Source of the DNA: Desulfocicer sp963675955
GTDB lineage: Bacteria > Desulfobacterota > Desulfobacteria > Desulfobacterales > Desulfobacteraceae
Length of the DNA stretch: 64,000 nucleotides
Direction of reading: 5' to 3'
Assembly (NCBI GenBank): GCA_963675955.2
Contig: CAXXVR010000009.1
Coordinates: 1,550,001 to 1,614,000, forward strand
Shown: positions 14,201 to 26,000 of the stretch, piece after piece
Layout: every line of letters begins with the position of its first letter
Position numbering within the stretch: position 1 is the stretch's first letter
Translations under genes and position numbers: made by a program
Notes under the pieces: generated by a model
What the model was told of the DNA's origin: nothing
Database searches by the model: none
What the model saw: the letters and a program-made list of their open reading frames with translations, nothing else

Positions 14201-17200
14201 GGCTTAATAAATATTTTAGTTAGCATCTATTTTTGAAACTGAGTATCCCGTTTCTTTACATCCTTGGAAAATTCTTCCTCACTTTTATTAAGCTTTTTAA
14301 TAGTTAGAAGAATCTATTAATGATGAATCTACTGAATTGATAATTAATTATTCCAATGATAATATAAATAATAATGAAATTTAATTTACAATTTAAATGG
14401 CATTTATTAGCAAATTTTATATTTAAAAATATGAAAAGAATGAAGTAAATCAAATTGAAGAAGAATGGAGTTAAAACGTTTTAAAAAAGAAATCATTAAA
14501 TTAATTGAAATCAGAATTATCAAAAAATATTTTAGTGGAATTTTTAACTAAATTTAAAAACAATGACTCAAACTCACTATTTCAATCTATTTTTCTTTAA
14601 GACCCCAGCAAAAATCTATTAAATATTTAATAAATTTTAGTTGGGATCTTTTTATAAGGAAGCTTAGTTTACTGTAAGGATAAAAATAATTGATTTTCGT
14701 AATTATATTTTAATCCAGGTTCAATTTTAAAGAAAGATAATTCATATATGGCTTTCATTAGTAATAATAATACAGATTTTATCTTGAAGTCAGTTTAAAA
14801 AGAACGTGTTACAAGATATCGTTGTAGGAATTGCAGCTATAAATTTTTTTTGTATAATTGCGGTGAATTTGTTAACCGCTGGCCTTGCCCAAAATGTAGT
14901 AAAGAATTAGGCAATAAAGGAGATGGCCAGCATGGAACTATAAATAATAACACAATAAAAATTGATCAAGAACCTATTCCTTGGGATGAATTTATTGAAA
15001 AAGAGCACTCAAATATAGAAGAAGGATATGTTTTTTTATCACCAAACGAATATCCATTTAATTTGAATTTAAGAACAATGGATATTATTACTTTTAGAAT
15101 TGGGCATTTATTTGTTCATTTAATACTTTTATTCAGTGCTATATTTCACACTGATTTAAAACCAAAAATTTCATAATTAATATCATTGAATTCGAAATAA
15201 ACTATAGATCATTTATGCTAGCATATAAAGGTTGATTGGGATATTTTAAAAAATAATTTAAAAGCATCTGATGAAGATTTAATGTTTTTAATTTGCAAGA
15301 TTATTGAATCATTATTTGGTTTATTAAATAATAAAAACCGGAATAGTAGTTCAGTTTTCTAAACTGTATTAACAACAACGACAAAGAGGACAGAATTTGA
15401 AAATTTCTTTTAAAAATTAGTTGCTAACTCTAATTTATAAGATATTCAATAAATAAAATAATACTTTTTTGAATAAGATAAATAAAATAAAAATTTATAA
15501 TTAAATAGTGAGAAAGTTAATCTATTAAGTACTTTAAGAGAATCTCCAGATCTTAAAAATAGTTGCATCATTAAATATCCTAATTAATTTGTTTTTTAAT
15601 CTTCAATTTCTTGGAATTATTTATAAACCATAATTTTCTCCAAAAATAATTTGAAAACTTTAAAAAAACTTATTGAAATTGATAGTAAAGCCGAATATAT
15701 TCAGTCGCATTTATGGCCGTTGATTAGTCTTTACTAAAGTCTTTGAAAATTAATAAATAAATAATATACAAAAAATGAAATAATGGAACTAACTTTAGAA
15801 TAAATAGTTGTTAATTAAAAAGATCATTAAGAAAATCAAGAAAGATAAAAAGAAAAATCTTATTTATTTCAATTAATTAAAACATAAATAGCAGATATAT
15901 GAAATGAACTTAGAAATGAAGTTGAAATATAAGAACTTTGTGAATTAAATATTTAGATTCCATTGATTGATAAAAATAATTTGAATAAATTTAAAATTAA
16001 TAATTTTCTGTTATTTGATAAGGAAAATAGAAAAATCAACCCGATTTTTAATGGCATCCTTTTTAACTTAATAGCATAGTAAAATACAATTATGACAGAA
16101 ATGTCTAATCTATTAAATGATGAAGTACTTTCGTATTAAAAAGATTGAGCTGGATCTTTATAAAAACAATTACAAAATGAAATAAAAAGGTAATTAAATC
16201 TTATTTAGATTAAGCAATGAAATATATTATCAAAAAATAAATATTTAGAATAATTGGAAGACTCTAAATAGCTTGTAAGATTTATCATTCCAAAAATTTT
16301 ATTTAATCAAGAAGCAGATGTGATTTGCGATTTCTAGACGCTTGAATAAATTGCAGCAGAATAATCTTTATAATAAAAGTGTATGATTTCTTTAGAAAAT
16401 ACTCCAAAAGTAGAATTTAAAAAAGACATTTAAGAATATTTAATAATCGCGTTTCAGTTAGAAAATAGTATAACATAAGTGAGCCTTGATGAGTTTTAGA
16501 TAAATAAATTAGAACACTGAATTCAAATAAATGTAATTAATAAATAGGATATCAGTGAAATGCTAGAATAATTAATAGGATTGGCAAAAATATTATAGAA
16601 AATAGGTGGTAATAAAGATTAATTAATTAGTTAGAGTTTAGAAAACTTAAAGTTTTAATAACAAGAGAAAATAATATATTTGCAGTAATTATAAATTTGC
16701 AATACACATTTAATCGATCTGATCGTTTACTTTGAAACAGCAATTCTAGATAATTTAGTTGAAAAATGCTTACCATAATATATGAATTCTTTAGATGATT
16801 TAAGTATTCTGAATTTTGATTTACTATAATTTCTCAAATCATAAAAGATAACATTAAATGATATGAAAAAAGTTATTGGGAGATTTATATTTCGTTATCT
16901 TTCAACAAATTCTTTTATTATGAGCGAAGGTAGTTAGTTAAGCTAAATTTTCTAAGAGGATATTTACGATAACCTTTGGGATTAATAATACCGATAATAA
17001 TTAGAGAATTGGGAACAAATATTTGAAAGAAATAAACTTTCTTAATTAAAAATAATGTACAGTTATTAAATTTACAAGTTCCTTAAACAAGAAACTCTTC
17101 AGTAGTAGAAAGACAATTAAAACTAAATCTAATAAGAAAATCAAACTTTGAAAAAGATAAATAGTGAAGAAGAGTATTACAATTAAGTATTAAATGAAGA

Positions 17201-17240
17201 TAATATCGAGGAATTTTTTAAATAAAAAAATAAAAAATGA
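2243..17240 (+). CDS. RNF213: RNF213/mysterin-like giant AAA+ protein with RZ finger
   Basis: The ATG at 2243 opens a gene with four small introns (4011-4035, 10173-10204, 10905-10939, 11053-11090) and a TGA stop at 17238-17240, giving about 4,955 residues; human RNF213 has about 5,200. The N-terminus is Q-rich with internal repeats. P-loops lie near residues 1685 (NKAGMGKS), 2156 (GETGIGKT) and 2501 (GGPGCGKT), and a Walker B (LFFDEIN) follows the second. DPPLLNRFEKHEYP, near 11.1 kb, is typical of the family. A cysteine cluster at about residue 4147 (CRNC, YNCGEF, CPKCSKELG) matches the RZ finger. RNF213 is a ubiquitin ligase of cytosolic immunity and lipid metabolism; here that role is inferred. 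No RING was found upstream of the RZ finger. More than ten in-frame TGAs read as Trp, for example at 3107. Confidence 0.85.
2310..2790 (+). repeat. Q-rich imperfect protein repeats
   Basis: Inside the 5' end of the RNF213-like gene, about four imperfect copies of a Q/N-rich unit of roughly 45-50 residues follow each other. Each has a core like EEQQQLYPQDQINQQQ followed by ENKFQQQVI. Most Gln codons are TAA or TAG, so the stretch looks non-coding under the standard code. It is probably a disordered N-terminal extension. Confidence 0.7.
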
Positions 17241-17302
17241 TTACATATGAGTAATCTAATTATAAAATTATTAAATATTTTTTCTTTTGATGAAAATACT
17301 TC

Positions 17303-17878
17303 TCATTTTTTTTTTTGCAAAGCTTTAATCAACCAATCCAATCCTTCATATAGTCCATCGCCAGACAAAGCACATGTTCCTTAAATAAACCATTCTTAAT
17401 CTTATATGTTATCAAGTTCCAATTAATTAGCAATTTCAGTGACACTCATAACAGCTTGATCCAATTTATTTGCATAAATTAAAAGTTTTATTTCACGAAG
17501 CTTATCAGAAGCTAAAAGTTTAAAAAGTTCTTCTTTCGCTTCTTGTATTCTTTCTTTGATAGATGAATCAATAACAAAAATTAAGGCACTTGATCCTTCA
17601 AATTAATAACTATTAGAAATTAAAAGGAAATTATTTAATAATTACTGTCAAAGTTAGCGCATTGTTAATTAACCCACAAGATCCCAAACTATCATTTTGA
17701 AATTTTTGTATTAAATAGTTTCAACATTAAAACCAATTGTTGGTTAAGTTGCCATTACTTTTCCAAATTTTAATTTATAAAGGATGGTTGTTTTTCCTGT
17801 ATTATCCAATCCAAGCATAAGAATTTTGTGGGGTTTGGCGAAAAAGGAGTCAAATAATTTAGTAAATGATAATCCCAT
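17303..17878 (-). CDS. ARF: ARF family small GTPase
   Basis: The start ATG at 17878 gives MGLSFTKLFDSFFAKPHKIL, with Gly2 available for N-myristoylation. Nucleotide-binding motifs are G1 GLDNTGKTT, switch I PTIGFNVE, G3 WDLVGQ, G4 ANKLD and G5 CALSGDGL. The family consensus is WDVGGQ and NKQD, so G3 and G4 are slightly divergent. One intron (17610-17645, 36 nt) splits the switch II region. The conserved Trp of the family's PLW motif is encoded by TGA at 17648-17650, and the stop is TGA at 17303-17305. The length, about 180 residues, is normal. It should act in vesicle budding at Golgi-type membranes, by family. Only about 60 bp separate it from the convergent RNF213-like gene. Confidence 0.9.
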
Positions 17879-18101
17879 AGTTTATTTATTCTTTATTTGT
17901 TATTGTTTTAAAATTAATTATTTATTCTGACAAGAAAATTAATTAGAAATAATACTCTTTAATTTTTTTTTCATTATAACAGAATTTAATAAGTCTTTGA
18001 TTCAACAAATGAAGAATAATTAAATATTTCAATTCATCCCAGGAAAGATTTTGTTCAAACAAATTTTAAAACCTATGTCTGTTATATTCCATAGCTCTTG
18101 A

Positions 18102-18320
18102 ATGCTAGATTGCATGTCCCCTTAACAAATATTTGAGTTTCTAAGTTAAATATGTGTGGGGCTCTTATGTCTGCATTAAAACAACTGTTTTCATAGGGAT
18201 TTAAAACCCGACAATATTATGATAACTAAAACCAATTCAAATTTTATTTATTACTTTGGTGATTTTGGTGAAAGTTAATATTAAGGAGCTTAAATTTAAA
18301 CAAACTCTGCTATTCTAAGT
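18102..18320 (+). pseudogene. Kinase relic next to the kinase cluster
   Basis: A continuous frame reads MSPQQIFEFLSQICVGLL, then CFHRDLKPDNIM, then YYFGDFGESQYQGAQIQTNS. This matches the catalytic loop and activation segment of the neighbouring kinase at 18770 almost position by position. The HRD and DFG motifs are intact. No N-lobe precedes it, and after the DFGES region the similarity stops without the expected RGTxxYFxPE. It is therefore a truncated copy, probably a remnant of the tandem duplications that built this cluster. Confidence 0.55.
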
Positions 18321-18769
18321 ATATTTAATGTATTTACATATGAATATAGCATTAAGAGTAAAACTCAATACATCACGGGAATATAAATTATTAAAGGAAA
18401 GAAATTTTGGATATTATGTAACAATAGCAAAAAGAAATAAAAGTTAAAAAAGAAATTTATTAATATAAGTGATATTAATTTAATGAAGAAAAAATGAAAT
18501 TTGTGCGAAAAATATTAAAGAAGGAATCTTATTTATTATAATTCATTATAATTTAGAATTTGATGCTTGATGTGTGTATATTTTTGTTGCTATAAAAACT
18601 TGAAAAATTTTTCAATTTTTAAAATTATACTTTTTTTAAAAAAAATTGGAAGTCTGAAGGATTTGCACACTTCGCATGACTATATAAGCGAAAAAAAAAT
18701 CAAAATAATATAACAATAAATTTGTTCTTTAAAAATAAAGTATTTACAAACAACTTTTTCAAAAATAAG

Positions 18770-20993
18770 ATGCAAAACTAAGAAATAGTGGATGGAATCG
18801 CTAGATTACCTAGGCTTTAGCTGGACTCAATGGATTGTGCAGGAAGTGGAGCCAATGCTCAAGTATATCGGTACAGAATTGCTAATCACAGAGTGGCAGT
18901 GAAATGCTTTAGAAATTATGAAGCTGCTGAAAGAGAACGCATCATCCTCGAAGAAATTAGAAAATTTACTACTAATTGTCCTGGAATTGTAGAATATTAT
19001 GGGATGAGACAAATTTAAATTGAGTAATTTTCAATTGAAATCATATATTTTTAAAGAATTGCTGGAACTTTTTAAACTACTTATTAGGGTTATGCTATAT
19101 TCATGTAAGAATGCCCGATGGATTTGTTTAATTATGTAAATTAAATCCAGCATTTATCACCCAAATAAGTTTGTGAATTTTTGAGTCAAATAAGTGTCGC
19201 TCTTACTTGTATGCATGCAAATGGCTGTGTTCATGGTGATTTGAAGCCTTAAAACATAATGGTTAATCAAAGGAATTAAAAACTCATTTATTACTTAACT
19301 GATTTTGGAGAAAGTAGAGCATTAGGATCATAAATTGCAATCAACTATTAGACTCATTGTAATTTCCTATAATCCTTTCATTTTATATTAGCTGTAAGAG
19401 GAACGCCTACTTATTTCTCTCCTGAATTATGGCAAATTTATATTTCCAGAGCTACTCATGGAAGATATGGCCCATAATAGGCCGACATTTATTCTCTAGG
19501 AATTATGGCAGTGGAATTACTTCTAGGACCGCAATCAATTTATTAATTGAATTAAGCTCGGTTTTTATTACTTATTAATAATATATAAATAGTGATTCCG
19601 AATAGAATTTTAATTCAGCACTTCAAAATCTAAAAAATCAATTGTTATAAATTGCTGAATTTTAGCAAAAAGCGAATTTGGTTGATATGGTTTTGAAAAT
19701 GGTTAGCCATAAACCAGAGGATAGAATCAATGCATTTTAAATTTGCCAAAATTTAATAATGGCTAACTCATTTTACCTTGAGGGAATTGAAGAAAAGCAT
19801 TTGGAAACATTAGTCAGATAGCTAATCTTACTTTAAAGTATATATTTTTATTATATTTATTTATTTTGCATCCTCAGTTTCTTCTGAGACAAAATTAAAT
19901 AAGATTATTACAGAAAAAGAAGAGATGATCAATATTTAAAAATAATAAATAGATTAATTATCAATAGCTATCTAGCCAATTAAGAAAGGCATATATTTTT
20001 TATTGATTAATAAATTATGAATTTATTAGAATTAAATAAGATTATTACAGAAAAAGAAGAGATGATCAATATTTAAAAATAATAAATAGATTAATTATCA
20101 ATAGCTATCTAGCCAATTAAGAAAGGCATATATTTTTTATTGATTAATAAATTATGAATTTATTAGAATTAAATAAGATTATTACGGAAAAAGAAGAGAT
20201 GATCAATATTTAAAAAAAATAAATAGATAAATTGACCCGTGAAGTTAATGATCAAAAGTTATAATAATTATCAATAGCAGACCCTATCTAGCCAATCAAG
20301 AAAAGCATAAATTATTTATTGATTAATAAATTATGGATTTATTAGATTATTAACTTATCTTTGATTCTAAAATTATTAAAACACCAATTTAACAAAATAT
20401 CGTAATTTCATTATTTGATAAGATCAACATCTCTTTGCATCAAATTCATTTTTCAGCTGGATTTAAAGAGTTCTTTATTTTTTTATTATTCTTATAATTA
20501 ATTTAGACTTGATAGAAAAGCCTTTCATAGAGACTGCGATCAGAAAGGTATTTAAGAATAAAATATTAAAATATTTAAGGATCTACATTGGTAATTATGC
20601 ATAGCAATGAAGAACCTAATTGCTTTTTTGGAGGAATGGCTGTGCCTCAGTGGGAATCTCCTTAAAAAGGTAAAGATGGCAGTGATCCAACTGATTAATG
20701 CAGCTGGTTATTCAAAATTGAGATGAAAGAAACATAGTATATAAAAATATTCTATTGATTTAATTAGGACCATTCTTCATTAATGGAAATGCATAAAAAA
20801 AAGTGAAGCAATTCGTTGTAATTCTGGTTATTTTAATTATTTAATAATTTTGTGGATTTAATGAATAGATTGTGGACCTTGTTTTGGAGTTTTAATATTT
20901 TCTTATTATTTGCTAATTTTTGCTTAAAATTTTTATTAACTCATTCATTTTTCTGAAAAAATTCCAAGATTTCATTTAATTTTAATTTAATGA
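18770..20993 (+). CDS. Protein kinase - coiled coil - TLDc fusion
   Basis: The kinase domain shows CAGSGANAQVYRY (glycine loop), RVAVKCF, HGDLKPQNIM (HRD changed to HGD), TDFGES, VRGTPTYFSPELW and DIYSLGIMAVELLLG. Introns 19024-19056, 19359-19391, 19561-19592 and 19838-19877 give one frame. A short coiled coil (KIITEKEEMINIQKKQIDKL) and then a TLDc domain follow: IFDSKIIKT, FSAGFKELDRKAFHRDCDQK, GSTLVIMHSN, CFFGGMAVPQWES, WLFKIEM, EAIRCNSDCGPCFG. The TLDc exons also need introns (for example 20 nt inside the linker). They also need one frame correction at the A8 run near 20800. Two extra 137-bp copies of the linker exon interrupt the gene. Such kinase-TLDc joins occur among ciliate proteins with an unknown role. 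Whether one transcript covers both halves is inferred. Confidence 0.6.
19893..20340 (+). repeat. 137-bp tandem repeat, three copies
   Basis: Copies begin at 19893, 20030 and 20167 with a strict 137-bp period. Copies 1 and 2 are nearly identical. Copy 3 is longer: it carries an extra stretch after the coiled-coil codons and continues into the TLDc coding sequence. The unit encodes the coiled-coil linker of the kinase-TLDc gene. Because 137 is not a multiple of three, the three copies lie in three different reading frames, so copies 1 and 2 cannot all be translated as one protein without splicing. Confidence 0.85.
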
Positions 20994-21083
20994 AATTGTA
21001 AAATTTGATAAATTAAAATCTATAGAAAAATAAAATTTCATAAAAAATAATATAGAAATTAACTCAAAAAAATAAAATTAAAA

Positions 21084-22836
21084 ATGTCAAAAGAAGAAAT
21101 AATTCAAGAAATATACAAACTAGAAAAGATAGAGTTTAATGAAGAAGATCTTTTAGGAAAGGGAAAAAATTATGTATACTCTTATCTAATTAAAAACCAG
21201 CCAATGGCAGTAAAAATTATCCAAACTCAAGAAGAAGCAGAAGAAGAAAAATAAATCCTGGAAAAAATTGATAAAATTGCAAGTGGCTATCCTGGTATTG
21301 TGTAATACTATGGCATGAAAAAGCTTAAAATAAAGTACCGTATGATTTTATACTATTTTCAATTAGAATTCTTGGAAAATAGAAATAATCAAATGAAAGT
21401 TATCAAAGATACGCTATTTTTTTTTAAAAATGTGAAAGTGATTTCTCATAATATTTAAAGAAAGGGAACTCTTTAACGACAAAGGATGTTTTAGATTTTT
21501 TAAATTAAATGTGTCTGATATTAATGCGTTTGCATGCTCATGGATGCTTTCACGGGGACCTGAAACCATAGAATATAATGATAAATGAATAAAACAACTA
21601 ACTTAATTATAATTTAAGCGATTTTGGAGAGAGTGAAGTGTTTGGATAAACAATTGCCAGTTTTAAAAATTTATGTAACAAAATAGTATTTATAATTTAC
21701 TAATTTATAGAATTGAGAGGAACACTTTATTATTTCGCGCCAGAATTAATGAAAATTTTAGGAACTTAGTAAATGTAAGGAATATTTAATCCAATGAAAA
21801 CAGATATATATTCCTTGGGAATTATTACTCTTGAGCTTTTACTTGGTTAGAATTCTGTAAAAAGCTTGAATATATTACGGTTTAAAAATTTAAGTTTTAA
21901 AAAGTACTTTTAGTAATTCAGAAAAATAATTTGATCAAGAATTAAAACGCTTACTTTCATAATTAGTTTTGAAAAGACATGAATTTTAATGTTAAATTTT
22001 CAATATTAATTTAAAACTCTTAGAATAATCACATTAATACTTATTAAAAATGTTGGCCGATATGCTAAATTATTAGCCTGAAAATCGAATCTCTATAATG
22101 GAAATCTGCTTAGTTTTAGTAAAGACAAATATCCTATAAATAGATTAAATTGACAGAACGGGAATAAAAAATTTGTTTAAAAAGTTTATCAAGAAACTTT
22201 AAACTTCTCTTATACAAAAGCCATACTAATTAAAGGAAGAGGAATAGATAAATTTCTTTAGGTAAATCAATAGAAAACTCTTCGGAATATCCGCATAACT
22301 TTATAAGGACTATATCCAACTAAATATAATTGAAGCTAATAATTAATGATCTGTATGAACAAAAAATTTTACAGAAAAAGATCTAGAAAATGAAACCCTT
22401 TCTTTAACAATTAAATAATACTTTTAAATTCTCATCAGTAATTTATAAGATAATAATAACATCATTAATCTTAAAAAACAAAATGGATACATTCAAATTT
22501 CTTTGCCTCTTTTTTATACAAATTTTTAAGGAATTAAGTAAAGATGTTAATTTCAGCATAACCTTGACTATAAATAAAATGCATTTAATAATACTTAATT
22601 TGCTGAAATCTAGGTATAGAAAGAATAATTAATTACTTGGAGTCAATTTTTGATAACCTTTTATGAAGCCTAACTATAAAATAGTATTAATGCAATTAAT
22701 GCACGTTTATAATAAATATAAAGACGCATAATAAAATTATGTCATAAGCTAAAATGCACAATAAGAAAAAATAATAAAGAAAAAAGATCAAAATTTTAAA
22801 TAGAATAGTTATAAAGAAGAAAATTTAATAATTTGA
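21084..22836 (+). CDS. Protein kinase, second gene of cluster, with long C-terminal extension
   Basis: The start is MSKEEIIQEIYKLEKIEF. Kinase motifs are LLGKGKNYVYSYLI, MAVKII, CFHGDLKPQNIM (again HGD rather than HRD), LSDFGES, LRGTLYYFAPELM, DIYSLGIITLELLLG and ADMLNYQPENRIS. Introns of 32-36 nt fall at 21338 and in the activation segment, at the same site as in the 18.8-kb kinase, so the two genes are paralogs. After the kinase domain the frame continues for about 250 residues, crossing three or more TGA codons read as Trp (such as QWSVWTKNF). No domain is recognised there. The exact stop is unclear; the first TGA that fits is near 22834 but needs a frame change. There is no TLDc part here. 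Confidence 0.65.
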
Positions 22837-23030
22837 GAAAATATTTTTAAATTTTTAAAAAAAAAAGTTTATTAAAAATAGTTAGAATATATAAGAATAA
22901 TTTAATATATAATTATATATATAGAAAAACTTTACATAAAAAAATTAAATTTATTGAAAATAGAGAAAATTAAAAAATATTAAAACATTTGCAATTTTAT
23001 TTTTTATGTTATTTATTTTATGATTCTCAA

Positions 23031-26000
23031 TCATCAAGTTAAGTTAGCATTGCTACTCCTCTTTAAATCCAATGTTTTGGAGATTAGCCCTTTTCAATTG
23101 TTAAAAGCATATTTAGCACAAAATTGGTTGAATGACCTGTTGTAGAAAGCACTCCCCGACGTTTAGAAGTTTTATAAACAGGACAATCATATTTCTTAAA
23201 CAGTAAATTTAATCTCTAATAAGAAATATGTAACCTTAGCCACTTCATCAGCAGAAATTTTACTTTGTTCGCAGGGTACAAGCCTTATATATGGCATTTC
23301 ACAATAAAGTTGCTTTGGGAATGGCTCACTTAAAATGTTTTTTTATAAATCCCAACGCGCACCATCTAAGAATAACCCATAGATATAGCACCCATCATCC
23401 GGAGCCTTTGTAACATCTATTGTAGTTTCTTTCGGAATCATTGTGAATTAGAACTAAAGAGTATCAATTGGTATTTTATACTGAAATCAAATTTAAAAAA
23501 CAAAAAGAAATTAAAGAAACTTTGCGAGCATAATTTTGCAAAGTCCCTGTTAAAAAGCTCTAAGTAAAATAGAATCCTGAGAGCCAGAAATTTGGTGGAG
23601 AACCATTATTTATCCATTTCTGCATGAAATTTACCCTATCCATAAAATCTTTGATATACGAACCAAGAGGTTTCAATGAGGGATAAGAAAACTGATAAAA
23701 AGTATTTAATATAATGTAATCTATAAAAAAATAATATTTACTTTGTACCACAATGCAGGGATTTAATTATCTAACATTTTGTTAAACATCTCATCAAGGT
23801 CATTAGACATAGGGACAAGTCCATCTATAGCTTTTTAGAGGTTGTTTAAACTTTTTAAAATGACATCTAACAGTCTATTAAAGCGAATTAGCTCTTATTA
23901 TAAAACAGTATTCATTGAATTTTCGTATTTTATAGGAAATGTTTTCATTATTTCATCGAGATTAAAAAGCTATGGCAATTTTGATAATATGTCAGCACAT
24001 TTTGCTTTTATAATATCTTTTGGGTTTGAGCCTTCACCACAAACTAAAACAATTGTTAATAATAAATCAAAATTAAATGTCAAAACCTGAACGAGGTAAT
24101 AATGAAAGTATCGCTGATGTCATTGCAGCAGTATCTAATATCGCTCCTGTAATCTCTGCATTTTAATGCATTCCAAATACTTCTGGATTGTCGTTCAATG
24201 GCAATGACATTATATATTCTTTATAAGAATCTAAATTCCCTTCAGGTGGTGCAAAATAAACTCCACTTACTGAAAACTTATAGTCATCATCTAGTACTTT
24301 TTCAGTGTAAAAATTTTCAAGAATTGTTTTGATTAATCTCCGATCCTTATCATCAGTGACACGACCACCATAATTTGCTTCTGCAACCATGTAGTTAAGT
24401 GCTGACCAGGGAATTGTATCCTATTCATTAAGGAACATTTTGAGTTAGGAAATAGAAATATCTAAATCCGTAGAACTAAAGCCATAAGGAATGTTCCATC
24501 CAAGTGGACCAAATTTACGTCGTTCAATAACTAATGCATGGAAAAATGATAAGGAAAATAAAAGTTTTTTCCATTCAGCCGGTTTAGTTGAATCCTCAAA
24601 CCTTTTATTATCAAATCCACAATAGCAGTTCATTAAATTATTTTTTAATCCTTTGGGAGGTTCATATGCTAACTTAATTCCTTTCTATAATATACTCACA
24701 GGAAATATCGGTGATGGCATAGATGTTAACCATAATCTAAACTCTCTATTAACTGGTTATTCAGGTGAAGGTACCTCAGGTATGGATTCATAGATCCTTT
24801 AAAGGTCTAACATCCAACTTGGCGCTAAATGACAATTTTACAAAAACACCCATTTTCCCTCTTTCAAAGCCATTTATATATCTTTTTCTGCTAACTTTCC
24901 TTGCCCTTATCCAAGCGATCTATCAATCAGGTTGGCTTTAAAGTTCATATGTTCTGCCAGATTCTGTAATTCTTATCTCGGATCTGCACCTGGGGATAAA
25001 ATAAAGATTATAGGTGTTAAATAAGTGGAATCAGCAAAAGCTTATTAGAGATCAAATGGTGGAACTTCGATAAAGGTTTGATCCATTTCTACTGCTACCA
25101 TTTCTTACACTGCTGTTATCATTTTATCAGGTCTAAGTATTCTTACAACAAGTAGTCTTTAGAAAACACCTAAAGCATTTCCCCATTTCCCAGGCCATGG
25201 ATTCTCTGAAAGCATGTGAGGGTTATTTGAATAATAAATTTTTTCCCATTCTAAAATATTAGTAGCAAAGTCAGCACCAAATCCATCAAAAGCTGGCAAT
25301 TGTTAAGTCATTTGAATGAGATTTCCCCATTATTTATCCGACAGCCATCCAGATGATGGGTTAGGTTTCGGTGCATCAATCGCCGTCCCACCAATCATTA
25401 AAAATCGGATTTCTTATTAGTTGATTGTAGCTTTTTCCATTTCAAGAATTTTCATACACAATAACAATGAAAAAATCAATTTATCTTTTTCAAGTAAAGA
25501 ACGCACAACATATCGATATAAATTGATTGTAAATTTGTTTTTAATATTATCAATTTTGATACCTGCCTTTTCAGGTGGAGTCTGGTCTATTGCAGAATAG
25601 AAAACTTAAACAAACGATTCCAATGAAAATTAATACATTGGTTCAATTTTAGCTAAATCCATTAACACAAAAAACAAATTTGCACACCTTTTTGCTAGCC
25701 CAGAATACATACCTTTTGTTATATCAAATTGGTTTTAGTCTCTTTATAATTTTTCTAATTTATCAACAATCTCAACAGATTCTATCTGGGATGCCTACAG
25801 AGTGTCAATTAATTCATAATCATCAAGAATTTCGCCCTTAGAGTCATTTAATAACTTCAGGATTAAATCTTCTGTTTTCGTTTATTTAGCTTTATTTTCA
25901 TATAATTCGTTTATATTCCTTTAGCTGACTTCCCATTTCTCGGATTCTTCTTTTTTCATCACATTATTTAACATCTAATCAGTTAGTCCTTTATAAAATA

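Noticed and set aside
19893..20340. Direct repeats considered as a CRISPR-like or satellite array
   Set aside because: Units are contiguous with no spacers, and the sequence is a duplicated coding exon of the kinase-TLDc gene.
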